Below the pieces are notes generated by a model. That model was not told the DNA's origin, ran no database searches, and saw only the letters and a list, made by a program, of their open reading frames with translations. Made by a program: the position numbers and the translations under genes. Of a stretch of DNA of 48,049 nt, positions 30,640-40,352 are shown in pieces. Origin of the DNA: a virus; the IMG/VR virus record IMGVR_UViG_3300042922_000376, positions 1 through 48,049 of that record. One strand, written 5' to 3'. Position 1 is the first letter of the stretch. Every line of letters starts with the position of its first letter.

Positions 30640-31668
30640 ATGAGCGCATTCGCACCAGCGATTACCACGGTATCGCCTTCCATGATGTTGCCGGAAATTG
30701 TCATACAATACAGCATGGCTTCCGGCGCATTCGACATTCTTTCTGGCGGGGCACCGAACGTCAAAATTGGGTCTAACGATCTGGTTGTTTACCAACGCTT
30801 CCTGCGTGCCCGTACCCAGGCGCATGTCGGTCAGTCTCTTCCGGGCCAGTTGCCATCATCATCCATCGTGCCGAGCTACGACCAGATGATGACTTATCGT
30901 ATTTCAACACGTTCTCAGTACAGCTATCTCGATACAGAGGCAGCGAGCGCGTGGGGGTATTCGTTAAACAACGGGTTGCAGCTGGCAAACCGTCAGGGCC
31001 ATGCCCAGACGCTGCGTAATATGCTGCTGTACGGCATGAAGGCATCCAACAACGAAGGGATCACCAACTCACCAAATGCTGTAACGGTCAACCTTGGCAG
31101 CGACAGCCAGGGCAATGATTCGTATACCACCTGGGATTCTGGCGAAATGTCAAAATTCCTGCTTGGTACTATCGCCGACCAGAAAACCAGCATGATGTTG
31201 CTGGGCCAGACGCTTACCACCGTTGTGCTGTGCCCGCAGCGCTTCATGAAGGCTCTGGAGTGGACAGGGATCGTTGAACTGACCAGTTACCAGCGCCCAG
31301 GAGGTGGTACCCAGACCGTTGGCGGACTGACTAAAACGATCGCTGGCGATGCCACTGGCGACGATGTGATCTTCTGCCAGGACGACACGCTCATTGGCAA
31401 AGGCGCTGGCGGTACAGACCTGATCGTTATCACCAACCCGGAAATTGTCGTACCTGAAGCACGTCAGGACATCAACACCAACATCTTCGCAACCCTGATG
31501 CCAAACCAGCAGGCCGTGAATGTGATGTTCACCGATGTTGCAGCGCCAACAGAAATCCCGTCTCCAATGCCGGACGGCGGTATTACCACGCTGTACACCA
31601 TGCGTGCCACTCCTGGCTGGAACTTCCGCCCGGAAGGCGTGACGCTGCTTTCCGCGAAATATTCTTAA
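30640..31668 (+). CDS. Major capsid protein, DUF2184 family
   Basis: Protein of 342 aa. It shows FDILSGGAPNVKIGSNDLVV near the N-terminus, a middle NMLLYGMKASNNEGITNSPN and a C-terminal TPIPSPMPDGGITTLY-type segment, matching the DUF2184 capsid family. Strong codon regularity and a GGAG ribosome site agree with high expression. A terminator follows directly. Confidence 0.85.
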   Translation: MSAFAPAITTVSPSMMLPEIVIQYSMASGAFDILSGGAPNVKIGSNDLVVYQRFLRARTQAHVGQSLPGQLPSSSIVPSYDQMMTYRISTRSQYSYLDTEAASAWGYSLNNGLQLANRQGHAQTLRNMLLYGMKASNNEGITNSPNAVTVNLGSDSQGNDSYTTWDSGEMSKFLLGTIADQKTSMMLLGQTLTTVVLCPQRFMKALEWTGIVELTSYQRPGGGTQTVGGLTKTIAGDATGDDVIFCQDDTLIGKGAGGTDLIVITNPEIVVPEARQDINTNIFATLMPNQQAVNVMFTDVAAPTEIPSPMPDGGITTLYTMRATPGWNFRPEGVTLLSAKYS

Positions 31669-31690
31669 ACCTCGCTTTACTTCGTGCTTT

Positions 31691-31718
31691 TTGGGGAGCT
31701 TTGGCTCCCCGTTGTTTT
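31691..31718 (+). terminator. Intrinsic terminator after the capsid gene
   Basis: GGGGAGC (31693-31699) and GCTCCCC (31704-31710) form a 7-bp stem with a TTTG loop, followed by GTTGTTTT. Placed in the middle of the late operon, it would cut transcription after the capsid gene unless polymerase is Q-modified. Confidence 0.78.
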
Positions 31719-31729
31719 GAGGAAAATCC

Positions 31730-32200
31730 ATGAAATTATTTATCGCCAACTGCTCCAGCCAGCCACACATGTTCAATTACAAACTGCCAGAAAAACATCA
31801 GCCTTTTGGAGTGAAAATTCGGGCCGGATCCCAGCACATGATCGAAAACAACGCTGATGTGATTAACCATATCATCAGGCAACATGAGCCCTATGGGTTC
31901 CAGCGCTGCGACAAAGTGGATAAGAATTTTTCCGGTATTTGTTATTCCATCGACAAACCTGTCACGGTGGGGCGTATCGAAGAGAACCACGAACAGAAAG
32001 TGGAAAATCTTGATGACTTGTCACAGCAAATTCTCGAAGCCAACGCGGTTTCGATGAATAACACAGTTGATAACGTGGTCATCCAGAACGGCGAAAAGCC
32101 GAAGGATGACGGGGTTCAGGTAGAGATCGTTGGAGAGGCCGTTAACCCTGATCAAGAGAATCCACCGAAACTGTCTAAAACCGTGAAGGTGCAAAAATAA
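31730..32200 (+). CDS. Hypothetical head-tail region protein
   Basis: Protein of 156 aa. The N-terminal half (MKLFIANCSSQPHMFNYKLP) appears folded, and the C-terminal half is polar and probably disordered. No recognised family. It lies between capsid and connector genes and ends with a one-base overlap onto the next ATG. Confidence 0.6.
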   Translation: MKLFIANCSSQPHMFNYKLPEKHQPFGVKIRAGSQHMIENNADVINHIIRQHEPYGFQRCDKVDKNFSGICYSIDKPVTVGRIEENHEQKVENLDDLSQQILEANAVSMNNTVDNVVIQNGEKPKDDGVQVEIVGEAVNPDQENPPKLSKTVKVQK

Positions 32201-32652
32201 TGACCATACGCCCGACACTCGACGGATACATCCGTTTCGTTCGTGGCGTAATGGGCGTTCCTGATACCGCTATTTCTGACGATGACCCGACGCTGGAGTG
32301 TTGTTTTCAGTCTGCGCTTGAGTTGATCCCGAAACAGCTGGGCCTGGAATGTTTGCCCATTATCTACACGAACACCGTGTATAACGCTGGCGGCTCTCTG
32401 CTGCTGCGCTATGCCATCGATACGCCACCCAGTACTTATTTCGCTGATTTGCGGAAGAACCTTGGCCTGAACAATGCGGTTTATGGCCTCGTAAATTCTG
32501 CTGCAGATCAGGGCACCTCTGGTTCTATGACCATCAGCGATGCTCTCAGCAATCTGTCTCTTGCTGACCTGATGCTGATGCAGGATCCGTATGGTCGCGC
32601 CGTCGTCGCGGTGCTCATGGAAATGGGGCCGCTGTGGGGGTACACGCCATGA
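32200..32652 (+). CDS. Head-tail connector protein (DUF4054-like)
   Basis: Protein of 150 aa, helical, with the pattern CFQSALELIPKQLGLECLPI and LLRYAIDTPPSTYFADLRKN then YGLVNSAADQGTSGS. Size and position after the capsid suggest a head completion adaptor like DUF4054 proteins. Call by context and general look. Confidence 0.6.
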   Translation: MTIRPTLDGYIRFVRGVMGVPDTAISDDDPTLECCFQSALELIPKQLGLECLPIIYTNTVYNAGGSLLLRYAIDTPPSTYFADLRKNLGLNNAVYGLVNSAADQGTSGSMTISDALSNLSLADLMLMQDPYGRAVVAVLMEMGPLWGYTP

Positions 32653-33077
32653 AAGTCTGCCTGGGCGTCATCGATATTCCTTACGACTACGGCGACAACC
32701 CGGCAACTACCTACGAAGTCGCCGAAGACCTGCAGGAGCGCTACAAGCTTTTTACCCATTTCTGGGACCTTCACCAGAAGGAAATTATTCCTGAAGTGGG
32801 TGAGGCGCTGGCCTGGGCGATAGTAAACCACATCCAGTACGGTGCGCCGATGCCGGGCGGCGAGCTGCTGGGTGAAACCATGAAGGCGTTCAACGTTTTC
32901 CTCGAGGGCGAGGAAATGGCGGGACTGTCCATTGATGGCGTGCCGACTCAGGCTGCGCTGGAGGGGAAGAACTCTCGTCTGAAGATTGAGCGCGGCGAGC
33001 GCCGTCCGTCGTTCATCGATGGCGGCCTGTTCAAATCCTCTTTTGTCGCATGGATAGGTAACGATGCCGAGTCTTGA
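32649..33077 (+). CDS. Hypothetical neck or head completion protein
   Basis: Protein of 142 aa starting MKVCLGVIDIPYDYGDNPAT. The start at 32649 overlaps the upstream stop as ATGA. It contains FIDGGLFKSSFVAWI near the C-terminus, a pattern seen in minor neck proteins of contractile-tail phages. Specific role unknown. Confidence 0.6.
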   Translation: MKVCLGVIDIPYDYGDNPATTYEVAEDLQERYKLFTHFWDLHQKEIIPEVGEALAWAIVNHIQYGAPMPGGELLGETMKAFNVFLEGEEMAGLSIDGVPTQAALEGKNSRLKIERGERRPSFIDGGLFKSSFVAWIGNDAES

Positions 33078-34008
33078 TGAACTTGCCGAGAGTACCGGCA
33101 CGCAACTCTCCAGCGTTCTCCAGTCAGCAGTCGAAACCATTTCATCCGGGCAGGAGATCACCTTTCGCCTTTACGTGCGCCAGGTGCTCCCGCTCGATGG
33201 TTTCGTGTACTGGATAAATGCTGAAATTATCACTCCTGATGAGCTGGCGCGGATGGGGATCGCAAACCCTCTGACCACGACGATTAAGGGCAGTCTGCAC
33301 AGGCAGGTCGTCACTGAGCAGTCGGCCACATCCTCCCGCGACGTTAACAACATCATTTTCACACCGATCACCAAAGCCGACGATTTCAACATCGAGGATC
33401 CGAGCGCCATTTATCTGGGGGAATACGAGGGGACGCAGTTTGCTTTTTCACGCATGGAAAGCAGGTACACGCAATCTGGCATTTTCCATTACCGCGGCAT
33501 GGCAATATTGCCGACCATGCGCTCGCAGATTATCGACAGCCCGGACGATATCAGCGATGAGCAGATTCTCTCCAACAGCACACCGATCTGGCTTGCGCTG
33601 AAACAGTTCGCGACGGTTTACCCGTCCTTCCTGATTCCAGCCAACCTAAAGCCGCCATACATCGCCGCAGACGTTAGAAACACGGTGCCGCTGCAGATGG
33701 CGGCGGCGGTGCAGGGTACCAACCGCTACCAATTTGCTCAGGATTCTGTCCGCGTGACGCTCTACGGTTTCAGCAATCAGATGGCGCTGGAATTCGTTGA
33801 CTACGTGGTGAACAAGGCGCTCGAAGACGAGAAGTTTGGCATCACCAACGTGCCGATCGTCAGCGATGCAAAATCAAATCAGGTGGAAATTAACGCGCTG
33901 GCGAAAAAGAAAATCGTGGATTTTGACGTGAATTATTACCAGGCCACGACGCGGGACATATCGCATCAGCTTATCAAAGAAGTCATTTTTAACTACGAGG
34001 TCAGATAA
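33064..34008 (+). CDS. Tail terminator/neck region protein, unassigned
   Basis: Protein of 314 aa, a mix of beta and helical segments, with EITFRLYVRQVLPLDGFVYW near the N-terminus. It has no domain I can name. Position just before the sheath gene suggests a role in joining head and tail. It overlaps the upstream gene by 14 nt and the sheath gene by one base. Confidence 0.6.
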   Translation: MPSLDELAESTGTQLSSVLQSAVETISSGQEITFRLYVRQVLPLDGFVYWINAEIITPDELARMGIANPLTTTIKGSLHRQVVTEQSATSSRDVNNIIFTPITKADDFNIEDPSAIYLGEYEGTQFAFSRMESRYTQSGIFHYRGMAILPTMRSQIIDSPDDISDEQILSNSTPIWLALKQFATVYPSFLIPANLKPPYIAADVRNTVPLQMAAAVQGTNRYQFAQDSVRVTLYGFSNQMALEFVDYVVNKALEDEKFGITNVPIVSDAKSNQVEINALAKKKIVDFDVNYYQATTRDISHQLIKEVIFNYEVR

Positions 34009-35336
34009 TGAGCTACAACATCGTTACTGTGAACGTCTCGCAGACGATTGGCGCGACGCCGTCGAATTTGCAGCAAATGTCCGCCGTGCTTTCTTTCGGC
34101 GCGACTCTTCAGGAACCGGGAAAACCAGTGCTCTTAACGCAGCCGTCAGATATTACTGATCTGGTGGATTACCCGATTTTTTCACTTTCCGCTGAAGCAC
34201 AGTCGTTTGGCTCTGACTTCACGCTGGCCCTGCCAACTACTGAAGCATTAAATCGTGATCCCGGCAGCGAGGTGGAAATCACTATCAAGAATTGCTCGCC
34301 AAACGCCTGGAACGGAACGTATCTGGCAACGGTGGTTGACAGCCAGACACTTACCTGGACACTGACTGATTCGTCACTTGATGGTTCCCCGACAACGGTA
34401 GGGCAGTTCTCGATCACCGGGAGCGATGCGGTCGTAACAGCTGTCGATACATTCTTTGCTCAGGGTAACTCTGTCGGTACATACCTCCTTGAACTGGGGT
34501 ATCAAAACGATCTGCCAAAAGACGAAGTGGCAGCGCTTAAAACATACATGCAGGAGCCTGTTAAGCGTTTCTATGCCTATCTGGTACCGGAAACCTGGAA
34601 AGCTAACATCGACTTCATCACCCTGGCAAAACTCTACACTGCGAACGAAGCGAAACAGTATTTCTTCGTGCTGGAAGATACACCGGACGACACAAACTAC
34701 ATCACGCCGTATGCCGGTATTAAATCCATCATCGCGATGGCTGACGATACCTATCCGGTGACGAACGCGGCGGCAGCTGCTATGTGGAATTATGTTTCTC
34801 CGTCACCTTCTGAAATCAACAAAGTGCCTCCGATGGCTTTCCGCTACCTGCAGGCGGTTAACGCTAACGCCGCGAAAGACAGCATCCTGACCACGATGGT
34901 TAAGCAGAACATCAACTATGTGGACACAGGCGCGGAGGGCGGAATTGCGAACACCATGCTGGTGAAGGGTGTAACCAGCGACGGTAACGACATGACCTAC
35001 TGGTACAGCGTGGACTGGGTGCAGATCAACGTCGACATGATGCTGGCAAATGCCGTCATCAACGGCAGCAACAATCCTATCAACCCACTGTATTACAACC
35101 AGGACGGCATTGATCGCCTGCAGCAAGTCGCGCAGGGCGTATTCAACACTGGCGTTTCGTACGGCCTGGTCAACGGCCAGACTCCGGTTAATGCGGTACC
35201 GTTCAAAACCTATGTAAAAAACAATCCGAACGATTATGGCATTGGCCGATATGCGGGCCTGTCAGCCACTTACACCCCTATGCGCGGGTTCGTGGAAATC
35301 GTCTTCAACATCAACGTGACCATGCAGCTTTCCTGA
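34008..35336 (+). CDS. Contractile tail sheath protein, DUF3383 family
   Basis: Protein of 442 aa. SQTIGATPSNLQQMSAVLSF near the N-terminus and a C-terminal RYAGLSATYTPMRGFVEIVF then NINVTMQL match DUF3383 sheath proteins. Together with the DUF3277 tube gene this establishes the phage as a myovirus. Confidence 0.88.
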   Translation: MSYNIVTVNVSQTIGATPSNLQQMSAVLSFGATLQEPGKPVLLTQPSDITDLVDYPIFSLSAEAQSFGSDFTLALPTTEALNRDPGSEVEITIKNCSPNAWNGTYLATVVDSQTLTWTLTDSSLDGSPTTVGQFSITGSDAVVTAVDTFFAQGNSVGTYLLELGYQNDLPKDEVAALKTYMQEPVKRFYAYLVPETWKANIDFITLAKLYTANEAKQYFFVLEDTPDDTNYITPYAGIKSIIAMADDTYPVTNAAAAAMWNYVSPSPSEINKVPPMAFRYLQAVNANAAKDSILTTMVKQNINYVDTGAEGGIANTMLVKGVTSDGNDMTYWYSVDWVQINVDMMLANAVINGSNNPINPLYYNQDGIDRLQQVAQGVFNTGVSYGLVNGQTPVNAVPFKTYVKNNPNDYGIGRYAGLSATYTPMRGFVEIVFNINVTMQLS

Positions 35337-35347
35337 GGAGTTGAACC

Positions 35348-35788
35348 GTGCCAAATCCAATGATCAATCCGGGCGTATTAAACCGCGTCCGCGCCAGCGT
35401 GAAGTTCAACGACTTTCCTGGGTTAAACGTATCGGCGTCCTATCTTGCCAAGGAAGGGGTGGAGCTATCATTCCAGGGCAACATGACGGATTTCCTGCCA
35501 GCCATGACCGGGGCGGTGCAGTCTCCTCAGCCATACATGATTATGCAGGCCAGGGTTCACCTTCTCCGCAGCCAGGCGCTTTCGAAACAGTACAAGGCTC
35601 AGTGGGAGCTTAATGCGGCTATCGGTAATGCAAAGGTGTACAGCGACAGCACCGTATTCGGTGATTTCGACCTGATGAATACGGCTATCACGAACGTCCA
35701 GGACATGACCTTTGCAGGTGGTGATCCGGGTGTGGCCATCACCATCACAGGGACCTATTACATCAACTCGGAAATGTGGGACATCTGA
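35348..35788 (+). CDS. Tail tube protein, DUF3277 family
   Basis: Protein of 146 aa. MPNPMINPGVLNRVRASVKF then DFPGLNVSASYLAKEGVELS and GDPGVAITITGTYYINSEMW match the DUF3277 tube family. It starts with GTG after a TGAGGAG site and is coupled to the chaperone gene by an overlapping TGATG. Confidence 0.86.
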   Translation: MPNPMINPGVLNRVRASVKFNDFPGLNVSASYLAKEGVELSFQGNMTDFLPAMTGAVQSPQPYMIMQARVHLLRSQALSKQYKAQWELNAAIGNAKVYSDSTVFGDFDLMNTAITNVQDMTFAGGDPGVAITITGTYYINSEMWDI

Positions 35789-36405
35789 TGAAAATCTCTC
35801 GAAACATGCACCTTATTATTCCCGTTGAAACTGAGCTGGGCACCGCTTACACCCACTCTGCGCCGATCTCAAAGGAGGTTTACCGGGAGCATTTCTTCAT
35901 TCTCAGTAAAACTTTTTCGGCCATTTTTTCAGAAGGTCTCGGCGTTGTGGCCGGTCCTCGGGTCGCCTACTTAATGCTTGAGCACATCTGCAAAAAGGAT
36001 GGCATCTGGGAAGGGGAAAACGGTGTGCGTAACACGCTGGTGAACGAGATTATCCGCCTTTCTAACCTGGTATACCCGGTTGAAGGCAAAGGGTGGGACA
36101 CCAAGCCCCTCGAAGTCGCCCTGGAGCGCGAAGTTGTCGATCTCGATGAAGTAATTGGCGAACTCGTTTTTTTTACATGTGTCTCGTCGATAAACAAACC
36201 CGCACAAGCTCAGGGGCTGATGAAAGAAGTCAATGGAATGTGGAACAGTCAAACTACATCCTTGAGTCTTACGGACTGGATGCGTTCATTGCCGACATTG
36301 AAGCCAGCCGACAGTTCTGGCGAGACGGAGAGCACGTTATCAGCAGCATCCTCGACTACTCAGCAGCCGCAGGATTCTCCGAAATCTGGCTCGATACCGG
36401 GTTAA
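35788..36405 (+). CDS. Tail assembly chaperone, short (G-like) product
   Basis: Protein of 205 aa in the zero frame, lying between tube and tape measure as tail chaperones do. The first 130 residues look folded (SKEVYREHFFILSKTFSAIF, PLEVALEREVVDLDEVIGEL). The tail beyond about 165 is Ser/Thr-rich and may only shadow the overlapping frame. It contains the slippery run at 36167-36174. Confidence 0.75.
   Translation: MKISRNMHLIIPVETELGTAYTHSAPISKEVYREHFFILSKTFSAIFSEGLGVVAGPRVAYLMLEHICKKDGIWEGENGVRNTLVNEIIRLSNLVYPVEGKGWDTKPLEVALEREVVDLDEVIGELVFFTCVSSINKPAQAQGLMKEVNGMWNSQTTSLSLTDWMRSLPTLKPADSSGETESTLSAASSTTQQPQDSPKSGSIPG
36167..36174 (+). other. Slippery sequence for -1 frameshift
   Basis: A run of eight T gives the heptamer T TTT TTT in the correct zero frame (codons GTT TTT TTT ACA). 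A -1 shift here would continue into the frame that ends at 36470. Tail chaperone genes of many tailed phages use exactly this type of shift. Confidence 0.72.
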
Positions 36406-36470
36406 ACCTGAAAACAGCAGCTCAGTTTCGTGAGCTGCTGAAATTTAAAACGCCCCGAGGGATCTTTTAA
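36174..36470 (+). CDS. Frameshift extension (T-like part) of the tail chaperone
   Basis: This -1 frame joins after the T-run and encodes about 98 residues containing WNVEQSNYILESYGLDAFIA then FWRDGEHVISSILDYSAAAG and FRELLKFKTPRGIF. The sequence is clearly protein-like and has no good ribosome site of its own. A fused GT product of about 227 aa would recruit the tape measure protein. It ends one base into the tape measure start. Confidence 0.7.
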   Translation, partial: YMCLVDKQTRTSSGADERSQWNVEQSNYILESYGLDAFIADIEASRQFWRDGEHVISSILDYSAAAGFSEIWLDTGLNLKTAAQFRELLKFKTPRGIF

Positions 36471-38401
36471 TGGCAGGTGATCAACTACCCGTCCTGACTC
36501 TCGATATCGATGAGTCGAAAATTTCCGCGCTCAACGAAATTTCGGAGAAATTCAAAGCTGCATTTTCAGTCGGTCCGGGCGGTTTTCCGGTACCTCAGTC
36601 AGTGCCAGCCCCAGCGCCAGATTTACCCTCTGTTCCTCCTGCCGTTCCGGGACAGGAAAAGGGGCCCTCCCAAAAAGGCGGAGACAGCGAGTTTGATAAA
36701 TTCCTCAAAACGCTTAACAAGGATGCTAAGGCTACTCTCAAGACATTTGGGCTGATTAATAAAACTCTCGGCGTAACCACATCGACCCTGAAGGGGCTGT
36801 TTACCACCACGGTCAGCTGGGGGGCACGCCTCGCCGCAATTGGAGGAGGCGGGTTATTCGGTTATGGCTATATGGCCCACCGTGCGACAGAGCAGTACAA
36901 ATCATCTCAGGGGCTTGGTGTTTCGACCGGGGAAATGCAGGCGGCTAACAATGTGTATGGCAGCCGTTTTTCTAACACGGGCAACATACTGCAGGCGCTG
37001 GCGGCGGCACAGAATGACCCGACAAACCCGCAATATGCCGGGCTGATGAGCCTGGGTATTAACCCGCAGGACGGCGCGGCGGCGAACCTGCCTAAACTGC
37101 TGGAGGGGGTTTCGAGCCTTCTCAAACAGTACAAAGGCACCGGGGTTTCACAGGCAGTGCTGAAAGGTTATGGCCTTGATGGTGTGATCGATGTCGCGAC
37201 CGCTAACCAGGTGCTGGCGAACAGTGACAGACTGCCGCAGCTTAACAAACAGTTCGCGGACCAGTCCCAACGGCTTGATCGTGATTTAGGCAGTGGCACC
37301 CAGCAAAGCTATCAGGATTTGTCCGCAAGGTTTATGGATAACGCCAACCGGATCGGCAATACGTTCCTGAAGACGCTGGCGCGGCTCAATGGTCCTATTG
37401 GCCGTATCTCGGACAATTTGACCGCCAGTATTGAAAAATTCCTGAATGGCCGGAACGGGCAAGCGCTCTTCGACACACTGGCAACCGGGTTGCAAAATCT
37501 GGGTAACTGGCTGGGTAGCGATGATTTTCAACGGGATCTGGATAGCTTTTCTAAGGCTGTGAAGCGCATCGCTCAGGCTATCGGTTCAGCTATCGACTGG
37601 CTCGCCGGATATGGAATTAAAGCCCCTGAGTCAGTTGACGAAGCCCGGAGCCAAAGCAGTTTTGACGTTACTCGTTCGAAGGAGGAACTGGCCCAAAAAG
37701 GCCAGACAGCGAAGCAGGCGGCCGAGGAGAACGCTTCCGGTACTGGTTTTCTTAAAGCGGTGGGGAACACTGTCGTTGGGCTTCTTTCTGGTGGCAATGT
37801 CACCATTGATGAGATCCAGGAGCGGTGGAAATACGGCGGCTGGAATGGTCGAAAGGAGGAATTGGTTAAGACCGTTTCAGCGAAGAATGATGAAGCTGGC
37901 CTGCCGCGCGGATTACTGCCAGCTGTAGCCGATACCGAGTCATCATGGAACCCAAAAGCATTCAATAAATCTTCCGGCGCTGCGGGGCTTTTCCAGTTCA
38001 TCCCGGATACGGGAAATCGTTACGGCCTGAGTGCACAGGAAAGATACGACCCGGATAAATCCTCCACTGCAGCAGCTCAGTATTTCCAGGACAACCTCAA
38101 ACGATACGGCGGAGATATCGCCAAATCGCTTGCTCAGTACAACGGAGGCAATGCTGCAGTAACGTCAGATGGAAACCTGAATCTGAAAAAAGAAACCGTG
38201 GATTATCTGCTGAAAATCCTGCCGCAGGTACAGGGCGGGCTGGAGCAGCATCCGGGGATCAGGCAAAAGCTGGAAACAGCCAGCAGCACACTGGCCCAGA
38301 GCGGGAGCAATGACCGGGCGAAAATCGATCTCCAGATCTCGCAGGTACCGGGTTCTGATATTTCCGCACAGGTGAAGGGGATCTACGTTACACCGAGGTA
38401 A
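36470..38401 (+). CDS. Tape measure protein with lytic transglycosylase domain
   Basis: Protein of 643 aa. A Pro-rich segment (about 38-65) precedes long helical regions, with a hydrophobic stretch near 115-135. Residues about 470-600 form an SLT domain with GLLPAVADTESSWNPKAF (catalytic Glu about 490) followed by SSGAAGLFQFIPDTGNRYG and a YNGGN motif. It sets tail length and opens peptidoglycan during injection. The length is modest, suggesting a tail of roughly 100 nm. Confidence 0.85.
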   Translation: MAGDQLPVLTLDIDESKISALNEISEKFKAAFSVGPGGFPVPQSVPAPAPDLPSVPPAVPGQEKGPSQKGGDSEFDKFLKTLNKDAKATLKTFGLINKTLGVTTSTLKGLFTTTVSWGARLAAIGGGGLFGYGYMAHRATEQYKSSQGLGVSTGEMQAANNVYGSRFSNTGNILQALAAAQNDPTNPQYAGLMSLGINPQDGAAANLPKLLEGVSSLLKQYKGTGVSQAVLKGYGLDGVIDVATANQVLANSDRLPQLNKQFADQSQRLDRDLGSGTQQSYQDLSARFMDNANRIGNTFLKTLARLNGPIGRISDNLTASIEKFLNGRNGQALFDTLATGLQNLGNWLGSDDFQRDLDSFSKAVKRIAQAIGSAIDWLAGYGIKAPESVDEARSQSSFDVTRSKEELAQKGQTAKQAAEENASGTGFLKAVGNTVVGLLSGGNVTIDEIQERWKYGGWNGRKEELVKTVSAKNDEAGLPRGLLPAVADTESSWNPKAFNKSSGAAGLFQFIPDTGNRYGLSAQERYDPDKSSTAAAQYFQDNLKRYGGDIAKSLAQYNGGNAAVTSDGNLNLKKETVDYLLKILPQVQGGLEQHPGIRQKLETASSTLAQSGSNDRAKIDLQISQVPGSDISAQVKGIYVTPR

Positions 38402-38404
38402 TCA

Positions 38405-39073
38405 ATGGCATTAAATTATTTTGGTCAGGCATTCAAACTGGCCTTCGAAATTTCCCCCATTCTGCTCGTAGATGGCATCGCAGCTTCCATACCCGGCGGT
38501 ACGATGCCGATCGCTGTTTTGACTGAGGGGGTGAGCATTGTTGACGGCCTTCTGCACGGTGAAATTTCGGGCCAGTCGGCAGCATTCACACCAATGGCCG
38601 GTACAACGCTCATCCAGCAGGATGTCGGGACCCTTAATTTCTTCAACATGGTGACGGCGGCGAACTCCGTCGTTAACCGTTCTAACCGGGTTGTCATGCA
38701 GATGCTCCGCCCGGCATCGACAAAAGGCGGTGGTTATGCGGCGAAGGGCATAACCTTTACTGCGCTGAAGCTGGCGCTTGATAAGCACAACCAGAGCGGT
38801 GGTTACTACGTGGTGATGACGCCAGCGTTTATCTACACCGGCTGTCTGTTGCGAACGATGATCGACGTATCGGGTTTTTCGGAGCAGAACAAACAGGTGC
38901 AGCATACCTGGCAACTGGAGTTCGAGCAGCCATTGTTGTCGATCTCCCAGGTTGACGCGGCTCTTGGAAACCTGATGAGTAAATTTGAGTCCGGTATGCC
39001 GCCGACCACGCCGTCTTCAACATTGTCCTGGAGCGGCAACGGCGACCTCATACCCGCAATTCCAAAATTTTAG
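38405..39073 (+). CDS. Baseplate/tail protein, unassigned
   Basis: Protein of 222 aa following the tape measure. The N-terminal YFGQAFKLAFEISPILLVDG resembles small baseplate hub-adjacent proteins of DUF3383-type phages. The C-terminus is Ser/Thr/Pro-rich. Role assigned by position only. Confidence 0.6.
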   Translation: MALNYFGQAFKLAFEISPILLVDGIAASIPGGTMPIAVLTEGVSIVDGLLHGEISGQSAAFTPMAGTTLIQQDVGTLNFFNMVTAANSVVNRSNRVVMQMLRPASTKGGGYAAKGITFTALKLALDKHNQSGGYYVVMTPAFIYTGCLLRTMIDVSGFSEQNKQVQHTWQLEFEQPLLSISQVDAALGNLMSKFESGMPPTTPSSTLSWSGNGDLIPAIPKF

Positions 39074-39081
39074 GCCATTCA

Positions 39082-39348
39082 ATGACAACTACGATTGCCT
39101 TTACTCCGGACGGGAAAACGCCATTTTCGTTTCAGGCGACCGTCGGCGGTGCGAAGCTATTCGCGACCGTACCCTATAACCTTTATGCCAATCGGTATTA
39201 CATCAGGCTCACTGACGGGCAGGGGCAGATTGTTTCATACGTTCCTCTGATCGGCTCACCAGATGAATTTGATATCAATCTGGCGCTGCCGTACGCGCCG
39301 GGATCGCTTGTCTATCGAGTAAGCGCAAATCAGTTTGAGGCGACCTGA
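39082..39348 (+). CDS. Small baseplate-associated protein
   Basis: Beta-rich protein of 88 aa (FSFQATVGGAKLFATVPYNL, then YYIRLTDGQGQIVSYVPLIG). Similar DUF6983-type proteins occur between tape measure and hub genes. One-base overlap with the hub gene. Confidence 0.6.
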   Translation: MTTTIAFTPDGKTPFSFQATVGGAKLFATVPYNLYANRYYIRLTDGQGQIVSYVPLIGSPDEFDINLALPYAPGSLVYRVSANQFEAT

Positions 39349-40352
39349 TGAAATATTATCGCCTGGAAATTACCGACAAGGACGGGAACACTCCCCTCGA
39401 TGCGGCCGGAAGCCCGATAGGGCCCTTTGACAGCTCTCTTACCCCAGGTGCAGCGCTTGAGATCCAGTTTGATGCGCTCATCACAGGCTATGACGTCGTA
39501 ATGAGTGGTACAAATATCGCGATTTACGGCGTTCCGGTAACAATGCTGCGGGAGAGTGCTCAGCTTGCCGGATGTCAGATAAATTTGACCGCTGGTTTTA
39601 CGGCTGGTCTGCCACTCGCAAACCCTAATCAAGCCGGACTTATTTTAAGCGGGCAGATCTACAACCCTTATGCTAACTGGCTGGGAACGCATCAGTCGCT
39701 GAATTTTATCGTTAACCCCAGCCCATTGCTTAATGATCAGGGGCAGGCGGCGAGCATCACGCTCGATGGTAAAAAGGGAGAGAAATTAAGTGACGTGCTC
39801 ACGCGGGCGCTGACCACTGCATACCCCGGCTTCACGCTTGATATAGCGATAAGCGATCTGCTGGTGTTGGCAGAGGACGGCGTGGGCGTTTACAGCCGTC
39901 TTACGCAGTTAGCGGCGACGATACGCAGTCAGTCGTTCTCAATAATAAATCGGGACGATTACACCGGGGTGCAGATGGTCATGCAAAACCGGACAATCAG
40001 AGTCTTCGACAACACAACTGGGGCAGCTGGCGGTATTCAGATACTACCGCAGGAATTGATAGGGCAACCTACATGGATCGGCCCGGTCAGCGTGTCCTTT
40101 AAATGCCCTCTACGCGCGGATTTGCGATGTGGCGATATGGTTGAGTTGCCCCAAAATATCATTTCCGGACCTGGTGCGTTGCTGGCCGTCAATTCTGAGC
40201 GTTCTTATTCGTCGCTGAGAACGCAGGTCAATTTCACAGGTGCGTTTCTGATCACTTCTGTTCGCCAGGTTGGGGAGTATCTCAATCCGGATAACTCCAA
40301 TTCCTGGGTAACCATCTACGAGGCAGTCGCGCTGGCGAAAAATACAACATGA
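39348..40352 (+). CDS. Baseplate hub protein (gp27/gp44-like)
   Basis: Protein of 334 aa. Hub-type features include GEKLSDVLTRALTTAYPGFT and the final block of repeated beta strands (NFTGAFLITSVRQVGEYLNP). It precedes the spike gene, as hub genes do. It should form the ring on which the spike sits. Confidence 0.68.
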   Translation: MKYYRLEITDKDGNTPLDAAGSPIGPFDSSLTPGAALEIQFDALITGYDVVMSGTNIAIYGVPVTMLRESAQLAGCQINLTAGFTAGLPLANPNQAGLILSGQIYNPYANWLGTHQSLNFIVNPSPLLNDQGQAASITLDGKKGEKLSDVLTRALTTAYPGFTLDIAISDLLVLAEDGVGVYSRLTQLAATIRSQSFSIINRDDYTGVQMVMQNRTIRVFDNTTGAAGGIQILPQELIGQPTWIGPVSVSFKCPLRADLRCGDMVELPQNIISGPGALLAVNSERSYSSLRTQVNFTGAFLITSVRQVGEYLNPDNSNSWVTIYEAVALAKNTT

